A model generated the notes under the pieces. That model was not told where the DNA came from. It ran no database searches and worked only from the letters and a program-made list of their open reading frames with translations. A DNA stretch of 64,000 nucleotides. Source: Curtobacterium pusillum. GTDB lineage: Bacteria > Actinomycetota > Actinomycetes > Actinomycetales > Microbacteriaceae. A program made the position numbers and the translations under genes. This document shows, piece after piece, positions 15,967 to 23,991 of the stretch. Every line of letters starts with the position of its first letter. Position 1 is the stretch's first letter. The stretch is taken from positions 124,001 to 188,000 of the forward strand of contig NZ_VDZH01000005.1 in assembly GCF_007673235.1 (NCBI RefSeq). The letters are read 5' to 3'.

Positions 15967-17808
15967 TCACGCGACCTCCTCGAGTCGCCGCGCGAGCTGG
16001 TCGAGCCGGGCACGGAGACGGGCCGGCACGCGCTCACCGAAGCGATCGAAGTGTGCCCGGAGCTGTTCGACCTCGGCCGACCACGCGGCGGGGTCGACCG
16101 AGAACAACTCGTCGAGCGCGAAGCCGTCGAGTTCCAGCCCGGCGAGGTCGAGGCCACCGACGGCCGGGAGCCCGCCGACGGGGCTCCAGTCCACGTCGGC
16201 CGAGCCGTCCAGCCGGCCGGCGATCCACTCGAGCACCCGAACGTTCTCGCCGAACCCCGGCCAGAGGTACGCACCGTCGGACGACTTCCGGAACCAGTTC
16301 ACCCGGAACACCCGCGGCGCCTTCGACCCGAGGCGGTCGCCGATCTCGAGCCAGTGCGCCCAGTGGTCGGCCATGTTGTACCCGCAGAAGGGTTGCATCG
16401 CGAAGGGGTCGAGTCGGAGTGCACCGACGGGCCCCTCCGCCGCCGCGGTCTGCTCGCTCGAGATGGTCGAACCGAAGAAGACGCCGTGCTCCCAGTCCTC
16501 GGCCTCGGCCACGAGCGGCACGTTCGTCGCGCGACGGCCGCCGAACACGATGGCATCGATCGGGACGCCGTCCGGGCTGTCCCAGTCCTCGGAGATCGTC
16601 GGGCACTGGTCGGCGGCGACGGTGAACCGGGCGTTCGGGTGCGCTGCGGGCGTGGTGCTGCCGGGCTCCCACGCGTGGCCCTGCCAGTCGATCAGGTGCT
16701 GGGGCGGCTCCTCGGAGGCGCCCTCCCACCACACGTCGCCGTCGAGCGTGAGGGCGACGTTCGTGAAGATCGTCCCGGACCGGACGGTGGCCATCGCCGC
16801 GGGGTTCGTGTCGGGCCCCGTGCCCGGGGCGACGCCGAAGAACCCGGCCTCCGGGTTGATCGCCCACAGCCGGCCGTCCGCGCCCGGGCGCAGCCAGGCG
16901 ATGTCGTCCCCGATCGTCTCGACCGTCCAGCCGGGCAGCGTCGGCGTCATCATCGCGAAGTTCGTCTTCCCGCACGCCGACGGGAACGCCGCCGCGACGT
17001 GCAGGACCTTCCCCGCCGGCGTCGTGACGCGGATCAGGAGCATGTGCTCGGCGAGCCATCCGTCCTGCCGGGCCATGCTCGAGGCGATGCGGAGCGCGAA
17101 GCACTTCTTCGCGAGCAGGGCGTTCCCGCCGTACCCGGAGCCGTACGACCAGATCTCCCGGGTCTCCGGGAAGTGGGCGATGACCTTCGTCTCGTTCGAC
17201 GGCCACGGCACGTCGCCGATCCGGGTCCCGTCGTCGTCGACGAGCGGCCGCCCGACGGTGTGCAGCGCGGGGACCCAGACGGTGTCGTGCCCGATCTGCG
17301 CCAGGGCGTCCGACCCCATCCGCGTCATGATCCGGGTGGACACGACGACGTAGGGCGAGTCGGTGATCTGGACGCCGACCTGCGAGATCGCACCGCCGAC
17401 CGGGCCCATCGAGAACGGGACGACGTACAGCGTCCGCCCGCGCATCGAGCCACGGAACCGCTCGGTGAGCTCAGAGCGCATGGCGTCCGGCGCCCGCCAG
17501 TTGTTCGTGGGGCCGGCGTCCGATTCCGACTCGGAGCAGATGAAGGTCCGGTCCTCGACCCGGGCGACGTCGGCCGGGTCGCTCCGGGCGAGGTAGCTGC
17601 TCGGGCGCAGCCCGTCGTCGAGCGCGATGAGTGAGCCGGCGGCGACCATCTCGGCGAGCAGTGCGCGGTTCTCGGCGTCACTGCCGGAGCACCACGTGAC
17701 CTGGTCCGGTTCCGTCAGGGCGGCGACGTCGCCCACCCAGCGGTGGAGTGCCTCCAGGCCGGGTCCCGGCGTGATGATCGGTCCGATGGTCTCGGTGATG
17801 GTGGTCAT
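15967..17808 (-). CDS. pckG: Phosphoenolpyruvate carboxykinase (GTP)
   Basis: This 613-residue cytosolic enzyme converts oxaloacetate and GTP to PEP, the entry step of gluconeogenesis. Motifs of the GTP-dependent class are intact: the kinase-1a P-loop [13 protein letters not shown] with its reactive cysteine, [21 protein letters not shown], the IVFGGRR phosphate-binding stretch and FPSACGKTN-linked AEHMLLI. The length is normal for the family (about 600-620). ATG 17808 has AAGGA 7 nt upstream. It sits 46 bp downstream of the PfkB/transketolase operon on the same strand, and read-through is possible. Confidence 0.95.
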   Translation of the reverse strand: MTTITETIGPIITPGPGLEALHRWVGDVAALTEPDQVTWCSGSDAENRALLAEMVAAGSLIALDDGLRPSSYLARSDPADVARVEDRTFICSESESDAGPTNNWRAPDAMRSELTERFRGSMRGRTLYVVPFSMGPVGGAISQVGVQITDSPYVVVSTRIMTRMGSDALAQIGHDTVWVPALHTVGRPLVDDDGTRIGDVPWPSNETKVIAHFPETREIWSYGSGYGGNALLAKKCFALRIASSMARQDGWLAEHMLLIRVTTPAGKVLHVAAAFPSACGKTNFAMMTPTLPGWTVETIGDDIAWLRPGADGRLWAINPEAGFFGVAPGTGPDTNPAAMATVRSGTIFTNVALTLDGDVWWEGASEEPPQHLIDWQGHAWEPGSTTPAAHPNARFTVAADQCPTISEDWDSPDGVPIDAIVFGGRRATNVPLVAEAEDWEHGVFFGSTISSEQTAAAEGPVGALRLDPFAMQPFCGYNMADHWAHWLEIGDRLGSKAPRVFRVNWFRKSSDGAYLWPGFGENVRVLEWIAGRLDGSADVDWSPVGGLPAVGGLDLAGLELDGFALDELFSVDPAAWSAEVEQLRAHFDRFGERVPARLRARLDQLARRLEEVA

Positions 17809-17854
17809 GCTGGTCCTTCGAGGTCGGGGCCTGCGGTGGTCCTGCGGACGGTGG

Positions 17855-18931
17855 TCAGCCGGCCGCGACGAGCGTGTCGGCAGGTTCGGCGGTGTCGTGC
17901 CGGTGGGGTGTCGGGCGGATCGCCCGGGTGGCCGGTGTGGCCCGGAGGGTCGCGCCGCGTTGCGCCACGGCGGCGGATCCCCAGCGCACCGCGCGGCGGG
18001 CGGCGACCGCGGGTGCCACGCCGTCGACGTCGGCCGCGAGGTACCCGGCGAGCGCCGCGTCGCCGGCACCGGTCGTGTCGACGCAGGCTGCCGCGATGCC
18101 CGGGACCAGGGTGTGTCCGTGCGCGTCCACGAGGAGCGCTCCTGCCTCGCCCATCGTGACGAGCGCGCGCCTCGCGCCGCGGGCGAGCAGCCCGCGTGCT
18201 GCACGGACGACGTCGTCCACGGTGGCGAGCGGGTGCCCGACGGCCTGCGCGAGCTCGTCGACGTTCGGTTTCACGAGGTCGACGGGTGCGAGGGGGTCGA
18301 GCACGGCGGTGAGCTGGTGGCCGGGGACGTCGAACGCGACGGACAGTCCGATGGTGCGCGCGGCGAGGACGAGCGGCAGGACGTCGACGAGGTCGCCGTC
18401 GGCGCGGTGGTCGCCGTGTGCGCGGTGGTCGCCGTCCGTGCGTTGGTCGTCGTCCGCGCGGGCCGGGAGGCACCCGGTCACCACGAGCCATCGGGCATCG
18501 GTCTCGAGCGTGGTGCGGAGCGCAGCCACGGTGAGCGCGGTCCACTGGGCGCGGGTGAGGGGCGCGGGGGCCTCGTTGACGTTGGTGGTCGTGCCGTCGT
18601 GCGCGGTGACGACGGTGTTCACCCGGGTGCGGACGCCGAGGTCGACGGGACGCAGTCCTGCGCGTTCCGTGTCGTCGAGTCCCGCGAGCACGTCGGCCGC
18701 CAGCGGGACGACGGCGTGCGACGCGGCGCCGTGTGCGAGGAGGGCCCGCGTCACGTTCACACCGTTGCCGCCGAGGGTCTCCGTGACCGAGGCGGCACGG
18801 TTCACCGCACCCGGTCGGAGAGACGCGATCGAGTACGTCCGGTCGACCGCGGGCGCCGGGGTGAGCGTGACGACCGAGCGCCCCGCCCCGGTCCCGGTCC
18901 ACGCGGCGGCGTCCGGACGCACGACGCTCAT
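17855..18931 (-). CDS. PfkB family sugar kinase (1-phosphofructokinase/LacC-like)
   Basis: This 358-residue ribokinase-fold protein has the LacC/FruK N-terminal pattern [31 protein letters not shown] and the C-terminal anion-hole motif [12 protein letters not shown] with the catalytic Asp. It should phosphorylate a sugar phosphate or sugar such as a ketohexose 1-phosphate. An insertion of about 20 residues rich in Asp and His (around residues 153-172, [15 protein letters not shown]) comes from an 18-nt imperfect tandem repeat and interrupts the fold. The ATG overlaps the TGA of the upstream transketolase subunit. It is not a typical IolC. Confidence 0.83.
   Translation of the reverse strand: MSVVRPDAAAWTGTGAGRSVVTLTPAPAVDRTYSIASLRPGAVNRAASVTETLGGNGVNVTRALLAHGAASHAVVPLAADVLAGLDDTERAGLRPVDLGVRTRVNTVVTAHDGTTTNVNEAPAPLTRAQWTALTVAALRTTLETDARWLVVTGCLPARADDDQRTDGDHRAHGDHRADGDLVDVLPLVLAARTIGLSVAFDVPGHQLTAVLDPLAPVDLVKPNVDELAQAVGHPLATVDDVVRAARGLLARGARRALVTMGEAGALLVDAHGHTLVPGIAAACVDTTGAGDAALAGYLAADVDGVAPAVAARRAVRWGSAAVAQRGATLRATPATRAIRPTPHRHDTAEPADTLVAAG
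18400..18462. repeat. Imperfect tandem repeat inside the PfkB kinase gene
   Basis: Three to four imperfect units related to GCGCGGTGGTCGCCGTGT (about 18 nt) run head to tail. They encode repeated D-G-D-H-R-A units on the minus strand. The phase is kept, so the insertion lengthens the protein without breaking it. Confidence 0.6.
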
Positions 18932-19878
18932 GCTGCGACTCGCTCCCCGAGGACGTCGCGGATGCGGTCCGCGACGCGGTCGACCGACAGGCCGTACTTC
19001 TCGAGCAGGAAGTCGTTCGGCCCGGACTCAGCCCACGCGTCCGCGAGGCCGACCTTCGTCAGGCGGGCACCGCTCGCTCGGCCGGCGAGGACCGCGGCGA
19101 CGACGTCGCCCAGCCCGCCGACGACGGAGTGCTCCTCGACGGTGACGACGTCGGTCGCCCCCGCGAGGTGCTGCCAGAGGGCGTCCTCGTCGAGGGGCTT
19201 GATGGTCGGCAGGTGGACGTGCCGGACGGACCGTCCGCCGGAATCGACCGTGGTGATCGCGTCGACGGTCCGGGAGGTCTGCACGCCGGTGGAGACGACC
19301 GTCGCCTCCGGGGCGTCGCCGCCGGCGCGGAGCAGTACCGGGGCTCCGAGGCGGAACTCGTAGCCGCTGTCGAAGACGTCGGCGACGGCGTCGCGGGCGA
19401 GCCGGAGGTAGACGGGCCCGTCGTGGTCGGCCGCCCAGCGGATCATCGCCTCGGCCTCGGTCTCGTCGGCGGGCGCGAGGACGGTCATGTTCGGGAGTGC
19501 CCGCATGACGGACAGGTCCTCGATGTCCTGGTGCGTCTTGCCGCTCGCCCCGTTGAGCAGCCCCGTGTAGGCGGCGGCGAGGCGGACGGGCGCCTTCGTC
19601 TGCGAGACGAGCATGCGCACCTGGTCGAGTGCACGGTTCGTCAGGAACACACCGAACGACGACAGCCACGGTCGGTAGCCGAGCGTCGACATCCCGAACG
19701 CGATGCCGACCATGTTCTGCTCGGCGATGCCGGCCTGGACGAAGCGCTCGGGGTGGGCGTTCGCGAACGTCACCGCCATGGTGGACGTGGCGAGGTCGCC
19801 GTCCACCACGACGATGCGGTCGTCGGTCTCGGCGAGTTCGGTGAGGGTGTCGCCCCACACTGCGCGTTGCGCCTTCAT
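18928..19878 (-). CDS. Transketolase family protein, C-terminal (pyrimidine-binding) subunit
   Basis: This 316-residue protein corresponds to the Pyr and C-terminal domains of transketolase (IVVVDGDLATSTMAVTFANA, FVQAGIAEQNMVGIAFGMS with the catalytic-loop glutamate, GASGKTHQDIEDLSVMRALP). It pairs with the N-terminal subunit encoded immediately upstream, with which it overlaps by 4 nt (ATGA). Split transketolases serve specialised pentose, apiose or sugar-acid pathways as well as the pentose phosphate pathway. The sugar here is not readable. It also overlaps the PfkB gene by 4 nt. Confidence 0.88.
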   Translation of the reverse strand: MKAQRAVWGDTLTELAETDDRIVVVDGDLATSTMAVTFANAHPERFVQAGIAEQNMVGIAFGMSTLGYRPWLSSFGVFLTNRALDQVRMLVSQTKAPVRLAAAYTGLLNGASGKTHQDIEDLSVMRALPNMTVLAPADETEAEAMIRWAADHDGPVYLRLARDAVADVFDSGYEFRLGAPVLLRAGGDAPEATVVSTGVQTSRTVDAITTVDSGGRSVRHVHLPTIKPLDEDALWQHLAGATDVVTVEEHSVVGGLGDVVAAVLAGRASGARLTKVGLADAWAESGPNDFLLEKYGLSVDRVADRIRDVLGERVAA

Positions 19879-20765
19879 GCGAGGGCCTCCGTCTTCTGGT
19901 CGATGAGCAGTTCTGCCCGTGCGGTGTCGAGCTGTTCGTCGGTGGGGACGCCGTTGTGCCACTTGAACGTCGCGCGGGTGAACGAGACGCCGTTGCCCTT
20001 GACCGTGTGGGCGATGATCGCCGTCGGCTTCCCCGTCGTGCCGCGGGCCGCGTCGACCTCGGCGTAGGCGTCGAGGATCTCGTCGTAGTCGTGACCGTTG
20101 ATCTCGATGACGTTCCAGCCGAACCCGCGGAACACGGCGGGCAGGTTCACGTGCCCCATGGGCTCGCTGCGGTCGTAGCGGTCGTGCTCGCCTGCGGGCC
20201 AGCCGTACTGCTGCAGGCCGTTCAGGTCGACGATCGCGGTGAGGTTGTCGAGGCCGTACCGGGGAGCGTGGATCACGGTCTCCCAGACCATGCCCTCCTC
20301 GATCTCGCCGTCGCCGAGCACGACCCAGGTGTGGAAGTCCTTTCCCTGCATCTTCGCGGCGATGGCCATCCCGGAACCGGCGGAGAGGCCCTGACCGAGC
20401 GAGCCGGTCGACGAGTCCACGCCGGGCGTGAGCTTCATGTCGGGGTGGCCCTGCAGGCGGGAGTCACCGTGGTCGAAGGTGGCGAGCTCCTCGACGGGGA
20501 AGTACCCGCGGAGCGCCAGGACCGAGTACAGCCCGATCGCGGAGTGCCCCTTGGACAGGATGAACCGGTCGCGGTCCGGGTCCTGCGGCGTCGACGGGTC
20601 GATGCGGAGCTGGTGGAAGTAGAGGGCGACCATGAGGTCCATCGCGGACATCGGCCCGCCGATGTGTCCCGCCTTGCTGGTCGCGACGGTCTCGAGCACC
20701 CGCCAGCGCCCTTCGCGGGCCACGGTCTCGAGGTGTTCGACGTCTCTCGCGTCGTTGCGTGTCAC
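19875..20765 (-). CDS. Transketolase family protein, N-terminal (thiamine diphosphate-binding) subunit
   Basis: This 296-residue protein has the thiamine diphosphate half: GHIGGPMSAMDLMVALYF, SKGHSAIGLYSVL, GSLGQGLSAGSGMAIA and the metal/diphosphate motif GDGEIEEGMVWE followed by N. The GTG start is placed 5 nt after GAAGGAG. With the 18928 and 17855 genes it forms a three-gene operon (tktN-tktC-pfkB) facing an IclR regulator. It probably moves two-carbon units in a catabolic sugar-phosphate pathway. Confidence 0.9.
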   Translation of the reverse strand: MTRNDARDVEHLETVAREGRWRVLETVATSKAGHIGGPMSAMDLMVALYFHQLRIDPSTPQDPDRDRFILSKGHSAIGLYSVLALRGYFPVEELATFDHGDSRLQGHPDMKLTPGVDSSTGSLGQGLSAGSGMAIAAKMQGKDFHTWVVLGDGEIEEGMVWETVIHAPRYGLDNLTAIVDLNGLQQYGWPAGEHDRYDRSEPMGHVNLPAVFRGFGWNVIEINGHDYDEILDAYAEVDAARGTTGKPTAIIAHTVKGNGVSFTRATFKWHNGVPTDEQLDTARAELLIDQKTEALA

Positions 20766-20802
20766 GGCGACTCCTTCGTTCTGCGGTGGTGACCTCAAAC
20801 TA

Positions 20803-20833
20803 TCACTCTGTGAACGATGTGTCTACTGAGTGA
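20803..20833. promoter_or_regulatory. Putative IclR operator between transketolase and IclR genes
   Basis: TCACTC and GAGTGA form an inverted pair 19 nt apart in the 105-bp divergent region. TCAC-TCT-GTGA (20803-20813) overlaps the left half. The region should hold both promoters. Confidence 0.4.
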
Positions 20834-20870
20834 GATTCTGCGAGGGACTTCGACGTGGGAGGATGGCCGC

Positions 20871-21689
20871 ATGGCAGACGGCGCCTCCGACGACGGCGGG
20901 ATCGAGATCCTCAGCAAGGCCGGGGCGATCATCGACGCCCTGGCCGGGACGCAGGCCTTGACCGTGAGTGCCCTCGCGGAAGCCGTCGACGAGCCCACGA
21001 GCTCCACGTACCGACTGCTGCAGAGCCTCCTCGCGATGGGGTGGGTCGACGCCGCTCCGACGCGCGGTACCTACCGCCTCGGCCTCGCGTGCATGCAGAT
21101 CGGCGGTGTGCTCGAGGACTCGCTCGACGTCCGCGGCGTCGCACTCCCGCGGATGCGCGAACTGCGGTCGACCGCCGGGGTTGCTGCGCTGCTCTGCTAC
21201 CGGCGCGGGGTCCGGGCCGTGTGCGTGGAACGCCTCGAGGGACACGACGTCCGATCGGTGGCGATGCAGGTCGGCGACGCGCTGCCGCTCCACGTCGGGG
21301 GCGCCCCACGAGCCCTGCTGGCGTTCCTGGCGGCGGGCGAACAGCACGCCGTGGTCGACGAGCTCCTCGCCGGGGGCGGCGGGGTCGGCGGCGACGGGGT
21401 CGGCAGGGCCGCCGACCCGTACCCGGTGCCGAGCGCGGCCGAACTCGACACCGAGTTGCGGGCGACGCGGGAGCGCGGGTACGCCCGCTCCGACCAGGAC
21501 GTCACCATCGGCATCGCCGCCTTCGGCAGCCCCGTCTTCAACCACCGGGGTGAACTCGTCGCAGCGGTGTCCATCAGCGGCCTGCGCGAGCGCCTCGTCG
21601 AACGGGAAGCCGAGATGAGCGCCCTCGTGGTCTCCACGGCCGCCGCGATCAGCGCGGACCTCGGGTTCGACGGAGGTCCTCGTGGCTGA
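20871..21689 (+). CDS. IclR family transcriptional regulator
   Basis: This 272-residue regulator has an N-terminal winged helix (LTVSALAEAVDEPTSSTYRL) and a C-terminal IclR effector domain (DVRSVAMQVGDALPLHVGGA, then YARSDQDVTIGIAAFGSPVF and AVSISGLRERL). Many IclR proteins respond to small acids or sugars and act as repressors or activators. ATG 20871 follows GGGAGG by 8 nt. It is divergent from the transketolase/PfkB operon and overlaps the next iclR gene by 8 nt. Confidence 0.88.
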   Translation: MADGASDDGGIEILSKAGAIIDALAGTQALTVSALAEAVDEPTSSTYRLLQSLLAMGWVDAAPTRGTYRLGLACMQIGGVLEDSLDVRGVALPRMRELRSTAGVAALLCYRRGVRAVCVERLEGHDVRSVAMQVGDALPLHVGGAPRALLAFLAAGEQHAVVDELLAGGGGVGGDGVGRAADPYPVPSAAELDTELRATRERGYARSDQDVTIGIAAFGSPVFNHRGELVAAVSISGLRERLVEREAEMSALVVSTAAAISADLGFDGGPRG

Positions 21690-22464
21690 GCGGAAGCCGA
21701 TGCGCGTGCTCGCGAACTCGATGGCGGTCGTCGAGGCACTCGCCGAACGCGGGGACCTGTCCCCCGCCGAGCTCGCCGAGGCCACCGGACTCCCCCGCCC
21801 CAGCGTGTACCGGTTCGTCGACGGACTGAAGACCGTCGGCCTGGCGACCACCACGGACGAGAACCGTGCGCGCCTCAGCGTGAAGTGGCTCCACCTCGCC
21901 GACGCCGCCCGCGACGCCATGACCGAGTGGGCATCGGCACGACGGGTGCTCGACGACCTCGCCGACGGCACCGAGCAGACCGCCTTCCTGACGGTGCCGC
22001 GCGGGGACGAGGCCCTCTGCATCGACTGGGCACCCGGACGCGGCATCGGCGTGCTGACCCTCGCGCCCGGCCGAGCGCTGCCGCTCTACGCCGGCGGTGC
22101 CGGCCGTCTCGTGCTCGCCTACGCCCGCGACGTCGACGACTACCTCGAGCACGGACCAGACCGGCGTCCGCTCACCACCGAGACGATCACCGACGCCGGA
22201 GCCCTGCGGGCCGACGTCGAGCGGACCCGCGAGCAGGGCTACACCCTGTCGCTCGACGACGCCACGATCGGGATCGGCGCGCTCGCCTTCCCGGTGTTCG
22301 GCGGCGACGGGGGGCTGCTCGGGTGCGTGTCCGTCGCGGGGCGGTCGGTGGACGTCCGCGAACGACAGGACGAGTTCACCGCGGCCGCACGGGCAGCGGT
22401 GGCGGAACTGACGAGCGGGGCCACCAGCGAACTGGCGACCCCGCTGGTCGATCGCGACGCCTGA
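21682..22464 (+). CDS. IclR family transcriptional regulator
   Basis: This 260-residue second IclR protein starts at GTG 21682 inside the end of the first. Its winged helix reads LSPAELAEATGLPRPSVYRF, and the effector domain contains LTLAPGRALPLYAGGAGRLV and YTLSLDDATIGIGALAFPVF. Similarity to its neighbour is only at family level, so it is a co-transcribed pair rather than a recent duplicate. It converges on the inositol-type operon, 39 bp from the aldehyde dehydrogenase stop, and could govern either locus. Confidence 0.86.
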   Translation: MAERKPMRVLANSMAVVEALAERGDLSPAELAEATGLPRPSVYRFVDGLKTVGLATTTDENRARLSVKWLHLADAARDAMTEWASARRVLDDLADGTEQTAFLTVPRGDEALCIDWAPGRGIGVLTLAPGRALPLYAGGAGRLVLAYARDVDDYLEHGPDRRPLTTETITDAGALRADVERTREQGYTLSLDDATIGIGALAFPVFGGDGGLLGCVSVAGRSVDVRERQDEFTAAARAAVAELTSGATSELATPLVDRDA

Positions 22465-22503
22465 CGGCGCTGCGCTGGCGGGCGCGGTGCGGTGCGCTCT
22501 GCG

Positions 22504-23991
22504 CTACCAGCTCACCGCGATGTACTGCGACTCCATGTACTCGAGCAGTCCCTCGGCGCCGCCCTCGCGGCCGATCCCGGACTCCTTCATCCCGCCGAAC
22601 GGCGCAGCGGGGTCGGAGACGAGCCCACGGTTGAGCCCGACCATCCCCGACTCGATCCGCTCGCTGACCCGGAGTCCCCGGCCGATGTCCTGCGTGTAGA
22701 CGTACGACACGAGTCCGTACGGCGTGCCGTTCGCCAGGCGGACGGCGTCGTCGTCGGTCCGGAACGTCACGATCGGCGCCACGGGTCCGAAGATCTCCTC
22801 CTGCAGGATCCGGGCGTGCTCGGGCACGTCACCGAGCACCGTCGCCGGGTAGAACCACCCGGCGCCGTCCGGCGTGCTGCCCCCGGTGAGCACGGTCGCC
22901 CCGTCGGCCTTCGCACCGTCCACGAGCGCCGCGATGTCGTCGCGGGCCCTCTCGTTCACCATCGGGCCGAGCTGCACCTCGGGGTCGAGACCGTCCCCGG
23001 TGCGGAGTGCCCCCATCGCCTCGGCGAGTCGACGGGAGAACTCAGGCGCGATGCCCTCCTGCACGTAGAACCGGTTCGCGGCGGTGCACGCCTCGCCCCC
23101 GTTCCGCATCTTGGCGATCATCGCTCCGGCGACCGCCGACTCGAGATCGGCGTCGTCGAACACCACGAAGGGCGCGTTGCCGCCGAGCTCCATCGACGTG
23201 CTCACGACCGACTCGGCCGCGAGCTGCATGAGCGTGACGCCGACCTCGGTGGACCCGGTGAAGGACAGCTTCCGGGCACGGGGGTCACGCACCATCTGCT
23301 CGACGACGGCACCGGAGGACCGGCTCGGCAACACGTTGAGGACGCCGGCCGGCAGCCCTGCCTCGTCGAACAGCTTCCCGATCGCGAGCGCCGTGAGCGG
23401 GGTGTCGCTGGCCGGCTTCAACACGGCGGTGCACCCGGCGGCGAGCGCCGGACCGATCTTCCGGGTCGCCATCGCGGCGGGGAAGTTCCACGGCGTCACC
23501 AGGATCGCGATCCCGATCGGGCGGTGCTCGACGAGGATCTTGTTCGCACCGCCAGGGGCCGTCTGGAGCGTGCCGGGGATCCGGACCGCTTCCTCGGCGT
23601 ACCAGCGGAGGAACTCGGCCGCGTACAGGACCTCGCCGCGTGCGTCCGCGAACACCTTGCCGTTCTCCGCCGTGATGAGCCGCGCGAACCAGTCGGCCCG
23701 TTCGATCATCAGGTCGTACGCGCGGGAGAGTACTTCTGAACGCTTCCGCGGTGGTGTCGCCGCCCAGTCAGCCGCGGCGTCCGCGGCCGCGTCGACCGCG
23801 GCCTGCGCGTCCGCGCGCGTCCCGCTGGACACCGTGGCGAGCACACTGCCGTCGACCGGGTCGTGCACGTCGAAGGTGGCGCCGTCGCTCGCGGCGCGTT
23901 CCGTGCCACCGATCAGGAGGCCCGTGGGGACCCCGGCGGTGATGGTCGCGGACACGTCGGTCCGGTCACGGGCATCGGCCACGTCGGTCAT
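22504..23991 (-). CDS. Aldehyde dehydrogenase, succinate-semialdehyde dehydrogenase-like
   Basis: This 495-residue NAD(P)-dependent aldehyde dehydrogenase has PWNFPAAMATRKIGPALAAG, FTGSTEVG (cofactor glycine motif), MELGGNAPFVVFDDAD (general-base Glu) and NGGEACTAANR with the catalytic Cys. These match the GabD group rather than the CoA-acylating methylmalonate-semialdehyde dehydrogenase (IolA/MmsA) group. Being last in the inositol-type operon and overlapping iolD by 4 nt, it probably oxidises the malonic-semialdehyde-type end product; this role is inferred from context. Confidence 0.85.
   Translation of the reverse strand: MTDVADARDRTDVSATITAGVPTGLLIGGTERAASDGATFDVHDPVDGSVLATVSSGTRADAQAAVDAAADAAADWAATPPRKRSEVLSRAYDLMIERADWFARLITAENGKVFADARGEVLYAAEFLRWYAEEAVRIPGTLQTAPGGANKILVEHRPIGIAILVTPWNFPAAMATRKIGPALAAGCTAVLKPASDTPLTALAIGKLFDEAGLPAGVLNVLPSRSSGAVVEQMVRDPRARKLSFTGSTEVGVTLMQLAAESVVSTSMELGGNAPFVVFDDADLESAVAGAMIAKMRNGGEACTAANRFYVQEGIAPEFSRRLAEAMGALRTGDGLDPEVQLGPMVNERARDDIAALVDGAKADGATVLTGGSTPDGAGWFYPATVLGDVPEHARILQEEIFGPVAPIVTFRTDDDAVRLANGTPYGLVSYVYTQDIGRGLRVSERIESGMVGLNRGLVSDPAAPFGGMKESGIGREGGAEGLLEYMESQYIAVSW

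Noticed and set aside
18400-18462. CRISPR-like short repeats
   Set aside because: Units are about 18 nt, imperfect, contiguous with no spacers, and in frame within a kinase gene; no cas genes are present.
17855-18931. Assignment of the PfkB kinase as IolC of the inositol pathway
   Set aside because: Its N-terminal [11 protein letters not shown] and [11 protein letters not shown] motifs belong to the LacC/1-phosphofructokinase branch, and it is operonic with transketolase rather than with iolB/iolD.
22504-23991. Naming the aldehyde dehydrogenase iolA/mmsA
   Set aside because: The catalytic segment GGEACTAANR and the ELGGNAPFVVFDDAD block are of the GabD type, not the CoA-acylating type, so only a context-based role is suggested.
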